From assembly GCA_026182355.1 (NCBI GenBank), contig JAPFBL010000243.1, positions 310,001-374,000 of the forward strand: a stretch of 64,000 bases of DNA, given 5' to 3'. This document shows, in pieces, positions 20,370 to 31,654 of this stretch. The DNA comes from Hermatobates lingyangjiaoensis (taxonomy: Eukaryota; Arthropoda; Insecta; Hemiptera; Hermatobatidae). Below the pieces are notes generated by a model. The model made no database searches. It was not told the origin of the DNA and saw only the letters and a program-made list of their open reading frames with translations. A program made the position numbers and the translations under genes. Numbering within the stretch: position 1 is the first letter of the stretch; every line of letters starts with the position of its first letter.

Positions 20370-21855
20370 ATGAAACTTACTTTTTCATAAGTTTCTCAGT
20401 TTCATGAATAACGATCTTGCTACTGTATCCACAGAATATAGTAAATTACCAATCGACGTGCTAAAATGGTCTAATTTTTAACATATATATATATATTATA
20501 TATAGCAAATATATAAACAAAATTAATAAATTATTTCTGGCAGAACAGCATTTCTGTGTTGTGTAAACTGAAAATTTTTTTCCGTAAAATGTAAAAATGT
20601 TGACTGATGTGGGAATCTGAAGGGTTGTGAGAAGTACACAGGTCATATATGTATTGAGAATCAGAATGAACTAATATCTGGCAAAAAAGAGCATTATTCG
20701 TGTGGATAAACAAGAGTATTTTTTCTAAATAAAAATTTACATGTGAACTGAACTGAAAGACAAGTCATGTTGCGAATAGAATACTATTCTAAATGCATTA
20801 TTCGGGATAAAAAGATATTTTTTTTAACTCTAAACCACATAACAATATAGAAAGTATATGAAATTCATGTTTCAAAAAAATTTTAAACCTAAACCATTAA
20901 CTAAGACAATAAATATTCTTAAAATTCCTATTATATCAAAGGGCATATAACTATAAAAACTGTTAAATTCATCTATTGATATAATGCAATCACGTATAAA
21001 TAACTTAGTCGATTTAAGCATATCATATCATTGTTTCATGAGGGTCACACTTCTTTTATAATAGTATAATATTATACCTCAATTGTTGCAATTTACATAA
21101 AAGTGATTATCTGGCAATTGAATTAAAGAATAAATAAGTTAAAATCATAAATAATTTGAGTACTTAAGTTTGTTTGCTATTTAATCTGCATTTACTCGCA
21201 AACCTACTTCAGAGTTTTACGAGTGAAATGTTAACAAAATATAATCAACCCGCGCGTTAGCCTTGTTTCAAATTTCTCCGTTAAATTACTTCTTTATCCA
21301 AACTTCTCTTTCCATTGGGTAAATAAATTTAATCTAGAAGTTATTTGAGGTGAATCAGGGTTGGAAATAAAAACTTGAGCCATTAACTTTTAGAAGTTAC
21401 AAAATAAACTTCTTTTTTTTTTGTTTACTTTTCGTTGGTTCAGACTAGACAAATTAGGAAAACTAAGGAAAGTTTGGAAAAACTCTTAAGAAGGTGACTA
21501 GACCAGAACTTTGCTCAAACAATCATTACGTTTAATTTTAACAACCTATAGTGTTTGCTTCCTCATTGTTTTTCTCACTTTAGGTAATTTGTTCAAAATA
21601 TGTAAAGGACTTTTAATTAAGATATTTTTTTTTTCAATATTGAAGAAATAAATTCAAACGACTTTTATCAATGAATTTTTAAAAATGTATTTTCAAACAA
21701 AAAGTAACCATTGATATATAATTAATACACCAATTTTTCTTACTTTGCTTTAATTAAAACATTGTTAATATGAAAGAACTATATGCAGAGATTTTAATAA
21801 ATTTACACGTTTCGAGGTCCCTTGAATTGATGGTTGAAATTTCTTTAATCATTTC
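20370..21855. other. No gene recognised; AT-rich
   Basis: No exon, repeat boundary or motif that I can support. The frames at 20461 and 20531 (minus) overlap each other and are not protein-like. Confidence 0.45.
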
Positions 21856-22097
21856 TGAATGTTTGGGTATGTAAATACGTATCTGTGTGTGTATTTTTTT
21901 TTGTTTTTTTTTTTAAATATACTTTATTGCACATGCTCTACTAAAAGTATTGCATGTTCTTTTGACCATAAAATTACAATAGTACTTACAATAATTTTTC
22001 AATCTATATTATATAAAATTTTGTTAAATACAATATATAAATATCTTATGAAATTAACATCTAGTGAATTACTATCTAATACATGTTCAAATATCCT

Positions 22098-22209
22098 AGT
22101 GTGTGTGTGTGTTTTTGTGTGTCTATTTGTGAAAGTGTATGTGCGTGTGTGTTTATGTATATGTGTGTGCTCGTATGTCTGTTTTCGTGTGTGTGTGTAT
22201 GTATATGTG

Positions 22210-22263
<54 letters not shown>

Positions 22264-22385
22264 TGTGTGTGTATGTGTGTGCGTGAGTGTGTTTGTGTGT
22301 CTATTTGCGAAAGTGTATGTGCGTGTGTGCTCGTATGTCTGTTTGTGTCTGTTTGCGTGTGTGCGTGTTAGTCAGTGTTAGTCAG
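22098..22385. repeat. (TG)n microsatellite with duplicated flanks
   Basis: Long TG array centred on 22205-22262. A variant block (GTGTCTATTTG, then AAAGTGTATGTGCGTGTGTG) occurs before it at 22120 and again after at 22295, so the array includes a duplication of about 175 bp. The three plus-strand poly-CV frames here are artefacts. Confidence 0.88.
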
Positions 22386-22399
22386 TATGTCTCAAAGTT

Positions 22400-23180
22400 C
22401 TTGGGCACATTACAGCTGACGTATCGCTATATGGCTTAAATTGCTATTATACTTAAATATAGTCCTTATAGTGAAGATGTTCTATTTAATTGATAGGCGA
22501 TATTTGATCATAAGTAAACCCATAAGGTGAATTTCGAAAGAATTTTTCCTCCTAAACTGATAACTTTAGTGAATTGAAAGTACCATTTATAATAAAGTAA
22601 TATATCATCTAACGTAAAGAAAAAAATTTTTTTTTCTTAGAGTTTTTCAAAAATCAAATAAAATTGATCTGACACAAAAATAAATCTCTAAAGGGGAATG
22701 AACAGTATAATTCCTAAATAAAACAACATCATAGAAAAGGTGTACAAGTGTAGTTTTTATAAATTAAGGAACTATTTTTTCACCACGAAAGTAAGGAAGG
22801 AGCCCTAAGTTCCTGAGCGTCTTATGAGGATGATATAATGTACGTAGTGACGAAATGTTGGCCATTCTTTTTTTTCCAAAAGCTGCTTTTTTTCATGTCT
22901 TTATCACTTTTGAGTTTACAGTAATTAAAATTAATATTTTCCAACTAAACTTTATAAAGTGTATGTTTGTATATAATTTTGTATATCGCACTTTTGATAC
23001 TTACTGAGAAAATTAAAAAGTTTTAACTAAAAGCACATTGTTGCAAATATAATTAATGAAAATAAAAAGAAACTTCATAAAAGGTAAAGATTAAAATTCA
23101 GAAATATTTGCAATACATTGATAGCGTCCAGACATTTTCATTTGCAGTGATCCTTTGTAATGGCTATAATACAGCAATGA
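22400..23180. other. No gene recognised
   Basis: AT-rich sequence. 22545-22560 (CTCCTAAACTGATAAC) is weakly similar to 8710, which may mark an old dispersed repeat. Confidence 0.4.
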
Positions 23181-23183
23181 TAA

Positions 23184-23512
23184 GAGGCCAGGTTAGCTCA
23201 GTGGTTGACGTACTCGTCTCACGGCTAGTAGTCCGGGGTTCAATTCCTACTTGGCCCTCGATTTATTCACGCAGGAGGTAAATAAATCTAAGTACATCAT
23301 CCCTTTGAGAGGGATGTTAAGCCATCGGTCCCGAGCCTGTACGCTGTCACGTACTCGTTAAAGAGCCCTACTCGAAAAACACTTGAGTTATAGTGCAAAA
23401 TTTAGGACTCCCAATGTAGTATCTGTAGAATCACCGACCAAAACAAAATGCCGGTAAACGGCTGACGTTGTCACCTGCTAGCGGATCGGTGTAAGTAATA
23501 AAAAAAAACAGC
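23184..23512 (+). mobile_element. Full-length SINE, tail type 2
   Basis: The tRNA-like head starts GGCCAGGTTAGCTCAGTGG and has B box GGGGTTCAATTCC. The body (GGAGGTAAATAAATCTAAG, CTGTACGCTGTCACGTACTC) is followed by the type 2 3' end (GTAGAATCACCGACCAAAAC, CGGCTGACGTTGTCACC, CGGATCGGTGTAAGTAATAA) and an A-rich run. The head sequence could fold as a tRNA acceptor stem (GGCCAGG/CTTGGCC with a wobble). Confidence 0.9.
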
Positions 23513-23514
23513 AA

Positions 23515-24325
23515 TGTATTAATTTTATTAAAAACCAATAAATCGAAATAAGTAGTTTATTAAAAGTTAATTTATTTTTAAACTTAGAATAACAATTAGT
23601 AGTCTATTAAAACTATTCATATGTAAATAGAATTAATTATTTTATCAATCAAATATTAGTTGATCTCTCTCTCATTTGTGAGATAGATATACACAAGTAA
23701 TATAATTGAGCAGTAGGGGAGGGGCTAATAGGCAGGGTATGAGCACAGTTATTGTGCAATAGAATCACCATATTGCATGATATAAGACTGATATCAGAAT
23801 AAATTTAGTAGAAGCCATGTGGAATTTATTAAAGGCTGGTGAATGAGAGAGCTGAACCAGCCTCGACCTTAGGAGGATAATGTCTGTCGTTTGTTATAGT
23901 CACCTACCCACTCCAAATAATCAACAATTAGACCAACTAAACTACCTATTCTCCTACATTTATATAAACAATCAATTAAAATAGCCATGTTTATTTACAA
24001 AAATAAATCATTTCGAAAACAATTTGAACAATAAAAAAAAATTATTATGAAAAACCTTATGTTTACTTTTTTTTATCTACTTTCTGTGCATTAACGTAAT
24101 AAATGATAGATCTTTCGTTATACATTTACTGTTATGTTTTACTTCAGGCTCGGCATACATGATTATATGAATCGTATTTTCCATAGCTCTAACAACTTTT
24201 TTGCGATCGGAGTATATTGGAATAAAAGTTGTCCAAAGAATATGTTAGATGAATAATATATTTGCTTTAAACGAAAATAAAGAAAGAAAAAAGTGAAGAC
24301 GAATAGATATCTTAGATATACGTTT
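23515..24325. other. No supported gene
   Basis: 23700-23890 is slightly GC-richer and unclassified. Around 24150-24250 two minus-strand frames look mildly protein-like, but neither has splice sites or a family match I can name. Confidence 0.3.
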
Positions 24326-24326
24326 A

Positions 24327-24365
<39 letters not shown>

Positions 24366-24366
<1 letters not shown>

Positions 24367-24500
24367 GATCAAACCACAATAAGAAATGGGAAAACAAGAC
24401 TAAGATCTTTCAACCGTAACAAGCGGTCTTCGTCAGGGTCTCTTGTTACGGTTGAAAGATCTTAGTCTTGTTTTCCCAATTCTTATTGTGGTTTGATCGA
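24366..24500. mobile_element. Inverted pair, AGATCT family, right core deleted
   Basis: The left minus motif (24398-24440) is complete: GACC/AGTC stem I with one wobble, CTGACGA, A, GACCG/CGGTT, GAAA, AGATCT. The right arm begins inside the stem II loop (TCTTGTTACGGTTGAAAG), so the centre of the foldback, including the right CTGACGA, is gone. Both arms otherwise extend to TTGTGGTTTGATC. (TA)n lies immediately to the left. Confidence 0.65.
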
Positions 24501-24574
24501 CTTCCTAGTTCCTTTTTTATTTGTCTCCTTTGCGGCAGCACTGCTTTAGCCCTCACCCAGTGAGTTCTTTAGTT

Positions 24575-24720
24575 GACTGTCGTCCCTCCGTCAATTCACT
24601 TCTTCTCCTGAGGACGACCGCCATTACGGTCGAAATATTGAAAAGTGAGTCTTTGTTGTGTTTCTGTTTATGTGTCACTGCTTATTTTAATTGTTATTTG
24701 TCCTGCCGGACCGTTTTTCA
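24575..24720 (+). mobile_element. ATAT-family hammerhead unit
   Basis: Shares GTTGACTGTCGT..CCTCCGTCAATTCACT with 43558-43590. The motif at 24595-24650 has CTGAGGA, extra C, stem II GACCG with CGGTC, GAAA, ATAT, T, then GAAAAGTGAGTC. CACTT before the core can pair with AAGTG after it. The unit ends GTTTATGTGTCACTGC and TTTTAATTGTTAT, then (TA)n from 24733. Confidence 0.6.
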
Positions 24721-24728
24721 TTTATCAT

Positions 24729-24773
<45 letters not shown>

Positions 24774-24819
24774 TGATTTGTTTTCTTCACCCAATATTTA
24801 TATGATGTAATTTTTTTTT

Positions 24820-25115
24820 AGGGTTCAGGTCTAATAATTTGAAACTAGCCCTTTTTGCCGACGTTTCAACATATATTTATGTCATCTTCAGGGCTTGGAA
24901 TCTGTTATTGTTGCAGCATACCTTAATTTACTCTTTTACATGATTAACACATGCAGGCTACTATTTGTTTGTTTGCATGTGTTAATCATTTAACAGAGTA
25001 AATTAAGGTATGCTGCAACAGAAACAGATTTCCAATCCCTAAAGATGACATAAATATATGTTGAAACGTCGGCAAAAGAACTAGTTTCTAATCATTAGAC
25101 CTCAACTCTTAAAAA
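24820..25115. mobile_element. Inverted pair, ACGT hammerhead family
   Basis: Arms of about 130 bp. Left minus motif (24857-24894): GCC, CTGAAGA, T, GACATA/TATGTT, GAAA, ACGT, C, GGC, with stem I GCC/GGC perfect. Right plus motif (25034-25073) is the same except CTAAAGA. Arms meet at CATGCAGGCTACTATTTG and GTTTGCATG. The outer ends read TTAGACCTCAACTC on the right and GGGTTCAGGTCTAAT on the left. Confidence 0.7.
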
Positions 25116-25137
25116 AAAAATATATCATATAAATATA

Positions 25138-25240
25138 TATAGGTGTGTTCTCTAATCGGGGTTCGGTCAATTTTCCAGGAAAAAGAATCAAACTCTCGTT
25201 GCCAACGTTTCGGTTTTATTCATAAGCATCTTCTCCATAC
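25138..25240 (-). mobile_element. Partial copy of the TAGGTGTGTT element
   Basis: TAGGTGTGTTCTCTAATCGG followed by TTCGGTCAATTTTCC, GTTGCCAACGTTTCGG and CATAAGCATCTTCTCC. The same end sequence bounds the 46411-46612 element. It carries an ACGT-type hammerhead relic on the minus strand. Confidence 0.55.
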
Positions 25241-25628
25241 ACTCTTCTTATATCCTCATAAAAACCCATATTTCTTCTTATATAAACCCAAATATATATC
25301 ACATATATATCCCAACTATCTCACAGGAAAATAATGCAAAATGGGATTGGTTTACTAGAACTTAGTCCCTACGTGTATTAGGGTCAAGTGTAACATAGTA
25401 GTTATTGTCCTTACTCATGGCCCTAAGTTTTTCATGTAGGAAATGTAAGATCTTACACACACTACATAAGGATAGGATGTTGAGCCGGCGTATGTTTCAA
25501 GTATTCGCCACGTCAGGTTCTCGTTTAAGATTTCTACTCTTATAAACGTAAGTAAAACAAGACTTATGAGCTGCATTACAACGAAAATCCAGTATTTTAG
25601 CTGACTTACTTTCTTTTTTTTGTTTTGT

Positions 25629-25937
25629 TTAAACCGATCCACTAGCGGGTGATAACGTCAGCCGTTTACCGGCTTTTTGTTTGATCGGTGAATTCTACAG
25701 ATTCTACATTGGGAGTCATAATTTTGCCTAACTCGAGTGTATTTTAGAATAGGGATCTTTAACGAGTACCTGACATCGTACAGGCTCAGGACTGACGGAT
25801 TAACATCCTCTCCGAGGGACGAGGTACTCAGATTTATTCACCTCCCGAGTGAAGAGATCGAGAGCCAGGTGGGGATTGAACCCCGGACTACCAGCCCAGA
25901 GACGAGTACGTTAACCACTGAGCTAATCTGGCCTCTA
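25629..25937 (-). mobile_element. Full-length SINE, tail type 2, reverse
   Basis: Reverse copy: head GAGGCCAGATTAGCTCAGTG at 25937, B box GGGGTTCAATCCCC, body GGAGGTGAATAAATCTGAG, type 2 tail AATCTGTAGAATTCACCGAT .. GCCGGTAAACGGCTGACG. The 79-codon plus-strand frame here (25737-25976) is the antisense of this SINE. Confidence 0.9.
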
Positions 25938-25979
25938 GCTAACCTATTAATAAAATGGGTTCCAAATGTCAAATGAACC

Positions 25980-27040
25980 TCACTTTCCCCCTCTTAACCA
26001 ATATGTAATAGTGATCTTTGAAAGATTTAATTATTATATAAAGTTAAGTTGTTATTAAAAGTAAAATACAAATGCTTTAGACAAGAAGTGTCACTCACAA
26101 CAATGATCAATATTTATTAATTAATTAATATTAATTTAATATTGATGGCATTACACCTCATGTGCAGTCAAATTCAAAGCCTAACAAATAATCACAACAT
26201 GAAAGTCATTAGTCGTGTAATCCACAATTGTGTGGTATTTACTCATACTGTGGTAAATGGATAAATCTCCACACACCAAAATAATCGTAAGACTGCTCAG
26301 TTCTCCACTCCTTTCCTTGGGTATGTCATTCTTTTTTTATTTTATTTTATATAATTCCCGTCATTTTTGTAACTTATAATTTGTAATTTGCATTGTACAA
26401 GTTTATCTGACGATAAACACGAAGTTTTTAAAAGCGTAGAATACAAAGGCTTCTTTTTTTGTGTACGGAGACTTTGATTTATCCATTGATCCCAGTATGA
26501 CAACAAGTAACGTTATGACGACTAGTTTTGGAATAAGGATGATTTTTTTTTCGTTGAGTTTATGGAGCAAGGGACATAAATAGTTGCAGCCACTTTGTCC
26601 ACTACCCTTACTAAACTTCAATATGCAAAACAAAATACCTACCTGGTCTTCTAACGTTCACAGTTGACAAATCACGATCCTATATTGAAATTTAAACCAA
26701 AATATAATCAAATCTTATTATATAAGCATATTTAGAACAATCAACCATTTAGAATAAACAATATATCACATGAAAAAGTCTCAACATTTCATCTATCTAA
26801 TTAACTTTATTTAATGAGCAATTATCTTTTTCAAGGATGGATGATTAGTAGAATAAATGATTATTCATTTATAATCATTTGTGTTAAAAAACATTTTTCT
26901 AATTTAACTACTGATCCGTGAAACAACTAAAAAATGGTTAACAATATACATTGCAATATCTTGATAAAAACTGACTAAAAGTTACATTTGCAATTCTTAT
27001 AAAATCAAAATTATATTTAATTGTTAGTTTAAAAATTACT
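25980..27040. other. No gene recognised
   Basis: AT-rich sequence. 26400-26470 contains CTGACGATAAACACGAAG and AAGCGTAGAATACAAAG, possibly a far-decayed ACGCGT-type hammerhead relic. No other signal. Confidence 0.35.
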
Positions 27041-27045
27041 ATATA

Positions 27046-27105
27046 TATTGGTATACTTTGGGAGCAGACCTTCTTTTAAACATACCTCATTAAATATCTT
27101 GCCAA
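27046..27105 (-). pseudogene. PLE N-terminal fragment
   Basis: The minus strand reads KIFNEVCLKEGLLPKYTN and then TATATATA. It fits the recurring PLE motif and breaks at the same point. The inverted hairpin at 27186-27280 lies upstream of it on its own strand and may be the spacer between two such arms. Confidence 0.6.
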
Positions 27106-27185
27106 CATTAAGTTTAGTATGTTTCCTACATACCGTAGGAATAAATATATATATACGGTACTGTTTTCTTGACCACTAAATGTTA

Positions 27186-27277
27186 ACAAACACTTTTTTT
27201 CTTCTCGGAGTTTGGCAAAAAAGGTGATTCCATATATTTACCCTGACCAAACTCCGAGAAGAAGAAAAAAGTGTTTG

Positions 27278-27280
<3 letters not shown>
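27186..27280. repeat. 31-bp inverted repeat
   Basis: CTTCTCGGAGTTTGG at 27202 is mirrored by CCAAACTCCGAGAAG at 27248, with flanks AACAAACACTTTTTT and AAAAAAGTGTTTGTT. The right arm runs straight into (TA)n. It may be the inner part of a PLE-derived inverted pair. Confidence 0.8.
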
Positions 27281-27330
<50 letters not shown>

Positions 27331-27352
27331 CGTGTGTGTGCGTGTGTGTGTG
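27278..27352. repeat. (TA)n followed by (TG)n
   Basis: Alternating TA for about 30 bp, then TG with CG interruptions. Confidence 0.92.
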
Positions 27353-27407
27353 TTTATGATGGCAGAATACGTTAACATGTATCCTCACGTTAACATGTTT
27401 CATTAAA

Positions 27408-27690
27408 TTACACAGCAGCCTCTGCATTAATGACTTTAAAGCTGGTCTGCTCCAATTTACGAACAACCTTGCGGTGGACTGGTGTTAAAAGACTGATGTC
27501 GTATTAAAAAGTTTTGCCTTTCGTCTGGAAGTTGTGATTTTCTTTTTAGATCTGCTCATGCCAAATTAAGATGTCTCTTCGGCAATTGATATGGCTTTTA
27601 ACACCAGCCCACCGCAAGGTTGTTCGTAAATTGGAGCAGACCAGCTTAAAAGTCGTTAACGCAGAGGCTGCTATGTACTTTAATATATAT
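27408..27690. mobile_element. Inverted PLE N-terminal pair
   Basis: Arms of about 80 bp. The right plus arm (27595-27680) reads PAHRKVVRKLEQTSLKVV, then NAEAAMYFN, then (TA)n. The left arm reads nearly the same on the minus strand. Between them, about 100 bp includes CAAATTAAGATGTCTCTTCG, perhaps a lost hammerhead. This shows that the repeated arms are the start of the PLE reading frame, ending here at FN rather than at TNIY. Confidence 0.65.
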
Positions 27691-28287
27691 ATATATATAT
27701 ATAATATATATTATATGATATAGAATATTAATTATATTAACTGTAATATAATTTTTCTTCATTCTAATTATGAAATATTTATTTCAAGCAGAAATAATAG
27801 CAGTATATAAGCTTAATGAATGCAGTGTAACAGAAATCTGTTTTGTAGTATATTTGGTAACTATATTTTAGATCTTCTATAACTGAAAATAGTCAGAAAT
27901 TTAGTGGTCAAGTGTAATTTATTTTCGCCATCATGTTGATTGTGCTTATCTGGCGCAATGAAACTTTTAAATTATAATAAAGTTAATCACGTTTATATTA
28001 CTGTCTACCTTCTGTTTCAATTTCATCGAAGTGATTCCATGCATACTAATGGAGTTCTAGGTAAAGCACTAGGTAGTTCTAACATTCAAAATTTCTATAT
28101 TAGAATAAACAATGTCAAAGGTCCGATCTGAGTATTCAATAACTGACAATATATATGTTATATATATATGTAGAAAACAAATTCAAGAATATAACCGTTA
28201 TTGAAAAAAAAAAATGTGACCGTTTGATAAAATAGATGTGTTATGTAATTAGGATTTAAGCAATTTTCTAGATTCAAAAATCTAAAT

Positions 28288-28372
28288 CTCTGGCCAATTT
28301 TATGAAATTGGCATAGAATTTTTAGAAACTTGTTTGCAAGAAGGATTGCTACCAACCTTCACTACTATATAT
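28288..28372 (+). pseudogene. PLE N-terminal fragment ending in (TA)n
   Basis: The plus strand reads FYEIGIEFLETCLQEG followed by LLPTFTTIY and then (TA)n over 28362-28410. The motif is intact, and a stop lies a few codons upstream. Confidence 0.6.
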
Positions 28373-28494
28373 ATATATATATAATATATATATATATATA
28401 AATATATATATAAGAGTTATATTATTTTCGTTTTTTGTTGTGTCCAACCTGCACATATTCTGTGAAGCTGTCCAGTTGGCTTTCGTCTTGTAGC

Positions 28495-28590
28495 CACTCA
28501 ACTTCCTTTCCTGAGGACGACCGTTAAAAGGGTCGAATATTGAATGTGCGTCCTAATTTCTGCTTTTCATTCGTGTTTCTCAAAGTTTTT
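28495..28590 (+). mobile_element. ATAT-family hammerhead unit, decayed
   Basis: CTGAGGA (28511-28517), extra C, GACC..GGTC hairpin with a TTAAAAG loop, then GAATATTG where GAAATATTG is expected. CAACTTCC precedes. The changed GAAA should disable it. (TA)n follows from 28600. Confidence 0.5.
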
Positions 28591-28627
28591 AAAGTGTATA
28601 TATATTATATATATATATATATATATA

Positions 28628-28735
28628 TTGGTATAAATAGGCAGTAGATCCTCTTTTAAACAGGTATCATTAAAATAACCGCAGTCTCGGCATTCACGAT
28701 CTTAAGACTGAGAGATTCGATCCTACGAACTAACC
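28628..28735 (-). pseudogene. PLE N-terminal fragment
   Basis: The minus strand reads SLKIVNAETAVI and, after a one-base shift, FNDTCLKEDLLPIYT, then TA-rich DNA. It supplies the link between the NAETA motif (also at 27640 and 43720) and the FNxxCL motif, so both belong to one protein. Confidence 0.6.
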
Positions 28736-28739
28736 TCCT

Positions 28740-28970
28740 GCTAACAGGGTTCAACTGGAAAAGGAGTTGACCAAGTGACATGTTAAATTAAAATCGATGA
28801 CTCATGCTTAGTCATTGCTATTAATAGATTAAAATGATGGTACAGGTTAATATAAAGAGAAGGTCAAAGGTCAATAATGAACAAGAAACATGCGGTTAGA
28901 ATAAAAGAGTTGAAAGGTCAACGGTATACCTGTGTATATATATATAATCAAACCACAATATGAAATCTTG

Positions 28971-29016
<46 letters not shown>

Positions 29017-29095
29017 CACACATTTTATATATATAAAAATACATGCCTATGTTCACCACCTCTTTTCTGGTGAGTTACTTGTCTATGTAAGATAT
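28740..29095. other. Hammerhead-unit scrap and (TA)n
   Basis: 28945-28970 (AATCAAACCACAATATGAAAT) is the outer end of an AGATCT-family unit, followed by a long (TA)n at 28972-29015. No gene. Confidence 0.55.
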
Positions 29096-29099
29096 ATAT

Positions 29100-29372
29100 A
29101 TTTAAAAATGAAACGGTCCTTTAGGACAAAATATCAAAGGATTAGAATAAAAAAACACATAGAAACCACAAACAACTCACCTTAATATTTGGACCTCGTC
29201 GTGAACAGGAGAAGGAGAAGAAGAAGAAGATGAGTTCTGCTCTGCTGGCAAAAGAGTTGCTGTTTGCCAGCCGAGCAGAACTCATCTTCTTCTCCTTCTC
29301 CTGATGACGACGAGGTCGAAATATTGAAGTAAATTATGTGTTGTTTTTAAGTGTTCTTTTATTCTAATCGTT
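29100..29372. mobile_element. Inverted pair, ATAT hammerhead family
   Basis: Arms of about 120 bp around TGGCAAAAGAGTTGCTGTTTG. Right plus motif 29290-29335: CTGATGA, C, GAC/GTC stem II with GAG loop, GAAA, ATAT, T. The left minus copy has CTGTTCA and CAAA in place of the conserved bases. The left outer edge, CCTTTTAGGACAAAATATCA, borders TA-rich DNA. Confidence 0.65.
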
Positions 29373-29374
29373 TG

Positions 29375-31020
29375 ATATATGTATATATTTAGTTATATTT
29401 AACTATACTTTGTTTTTAATTTCATAGATTCAAAACTGCTTCTTCAATCAATTAAAGTAATTTAATCATCAAATGTATATTACTCTTATTGCAATTGATT
29501 GCACATAGAACTTTTTCCAATAATTCTAGACTTATAATTTAATAATTAAGAAATAATTTCTCGTAAAACACCAAAAAAATAAATCCAAGAAGCTAAGGAA
29601 TACTAATGACTACCCTGTACAGGGATGTTTTTGTTATTTATTCTTACTTTGAGCAGAGAAGTTAAAGACGACTTGACGAAAGGTTTACGGGCAGTACTGT
29701 CGTGAAGAACTTAAGGGGAAGAGGAAACATGAACAGAAGGGATGCCGGGCACAGACTGGGGATGAACCACCCCCCTCTACTGTCTGAGTCTGCTCACTAA
29801 ACCAAAACCCTAACCAACCTGAATTCCACTTGTACAATATATAAATATACATATATAAATTCATACATATATTCATTTTGATTTCTCTATGTACCAATTA
29901 GCTAAAGAAAAACATTTTATAAAAAAAACTGTTACCTATCATATATAATTTATTTTATAATCAAGTTAATAAACCCACTTCACCCAAGACATGTCATAAA
30001 TACTAAGTTTTTTACTTCGACCCTAACTAAATGTATTATACATGTGTAGCTATATATTATGTTCAAAACATCTACTATCTAATAAAAGGTGGTGAAATAG
30101 CGATGTGGTAACACTATTACCATTATAGAGTGGTAATGGTATTCTGTCATATCGAATGCTGAAGCTTATCCCATCTACTAGGGTGAGGTATTCTAACTCC
30201 TTAATATTAAATTTATTTTTTGTAACAATTCTGAGCTTAAACAAAACTACTACAGCCTAATTAAGCATTTTTCTTTTTTAGTTTGAATTGTTTCATTTGT
30301 TCAAGAAGGTTAATTCTTCATTAAAGCTAAAAAAAAAAGTTTAAAAAAAGGGTAATTTATAAGGTATTAGAATTAAATCCTCTTTTACGTTTTAATTTTT
30401 TTATATTTAAGTTTATTTTAACAGAAAATAAACAAAAAAAAATTTATTTCAGATTAAAAGATACTTTATTAGGTTAAGGTTAATAAAGTTTATATTAACT
30501 TCAAATATACAAAAAAAAATCATAATGAAAATTAAACTCTTAATTACATTAAAATTACATAAATGACTGAACAAAAATACCTTCAAAGCCTCCTTGCTAA
30601 TGTAATGTTTCAAAATATATTTTAATAAAGAGGACATTTTTTAATAGAAATTGAATTTGACTGCATTTCGGGTCTAAAAAATACTATTTGTAACCAGAGT
30701 CCTTAAATATAGGGTAAAAATTAATTAAATACATAGAAAAATTTTCTACGAAATTATGGATTTTTTTCTCTTTTATTTAGATCAATGCATTTTTATAAAT
30801 GTCCCAGCTTTATATGAATTGTTAAGCTCTACGAAATACTCGTCTACCTCTACTGGCATTTGCTAATTTGAAATAAATATCTTTTTCTAAAGTCAGGTCG
30901 GGTAGGTGGGAGACAAGGTGTGGTCCGGGATCCAGCTCATTAAGTGTTTTGGTGGTAATAACTCCGAAGGATCGTTTATATGAGCAAGCATTAACGAGGA
31001 AAAAAACAATGTCTTCACCA
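29375..31020. other. No supported gene
   Basis: Mostly AT-rich. 29640-29830 is slightly GC-richer (GGGGATGAACCACCCCCC) and may be an old repeat. 30900-30990 is a short unclassified GC-richer patch. No exon or motif. Confidence 0.35.
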
Positions 31021-31027
31021 CAAGGAT

Positions 31028-31080
31028 TTTATTTTACAACGCGTTTCGAACACTTAATGTTTATCATCAGGTACATCAGC
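31028..31080 (-). ncRNA. ACGCGT-family hammerhead relic, single copy
   Basis: The minus strand reads CTGATGA, T, AAACATT/AAGTGTTC, GAAACGCGTT and then GTAAAATAAAATCC. The core is intact but the basal stem II pair is A-C. No right-hand partner was found. Confidence 0.55.
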
Positions 31081-31246
31081 CTCGGTAAGGCAGTGTTGAG
31101 TAACTGGGTAACCAACTCAGAGTGATTCTCAATAGTTTTCTATGTTGACAGTACAAAGTGTGTTATTGAGTTTGGTAATAATCTTAAAAAAAAATACCTT
31201 TAGGTCCTACGTGAATTACAATTTGCTTGTAACTTTATGTCTTAGA

Positions 31247-31330
31247 GCAGGTGTGTCAAACATTCGGCCCATGGGCCGAATCTGGCCCACTTGGAGGTTC
31301 ATTACTGCCCGGGGAGGTTCATAAATCTGC
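31247..31330 (+). mobile_element. hAT-like transposon terminus
   Basis: CAGGTGTGTCAAACATTCGG followed by CCCATGGGCCGAATCTGGCC is typical of hAT-superfamily ends (CAGGGGTG-type tips and a GGCC-rich hairpin). Only one end is visible; it is followed by a poly-A-like run. The opposite end was not found. Confidence 0.5.
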
Positions 31331-31439
31331 ATTATTATAAAAAAAAAAAAAAGAATGACTTTACTCTAATGCCCTTAAAAACCTATAGTTCTTATATTAT
31401 CCACTAGGGGTATAGTGTTTTAGTACGCGCAGGTAACAT

Positions 31440-31650
31440 GAAAGGACAACTGTTTTGATTTTAGCGCGTCTAAGCCTTATTAGGCTATATCACTTGAATC
31501 AAGACAGGCCGACGATCAGCGTGTAGCCCTTTAGTCACCCTCGGTCGACAGCCAACCGAGGGCGTCCAAGGTGGACCTCGCGGAGGCAGGCACACGATAC
31601 TACGTCGCGCATAAGGCTATTTGACTCTCGCAACAATAATGAAAGGACAA
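31440..31650 (+). repeat. Dispersed GC-rich repeat (family of 57200)
   Basis: AAGCCTTATTAGGCTATATC and CCAAGGTGGACCTCGCGGAG also occur in variant form at 57214 and 57330 (CAGCCTTCGGCTATATCA, CCAAGGTGGACCTCGCCTAG). Both copies lie in otherwise AT-rich DNA. The resemblance to LINE leader sequences is only a guess. Confidence 0.55.
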
Positions 31651-31654
31651 CTAA

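Noticed and set aside
21859..22381. Three overlapping plus-strand frames up to 134 codons
   Set aside because: They are the (TG)n array read as poly-CV, and the frames overlap one another.
25737..25976. 79-codon plus-strand frame
   Set aside because: It is the antisense of a SINE and its tRNA-like head.
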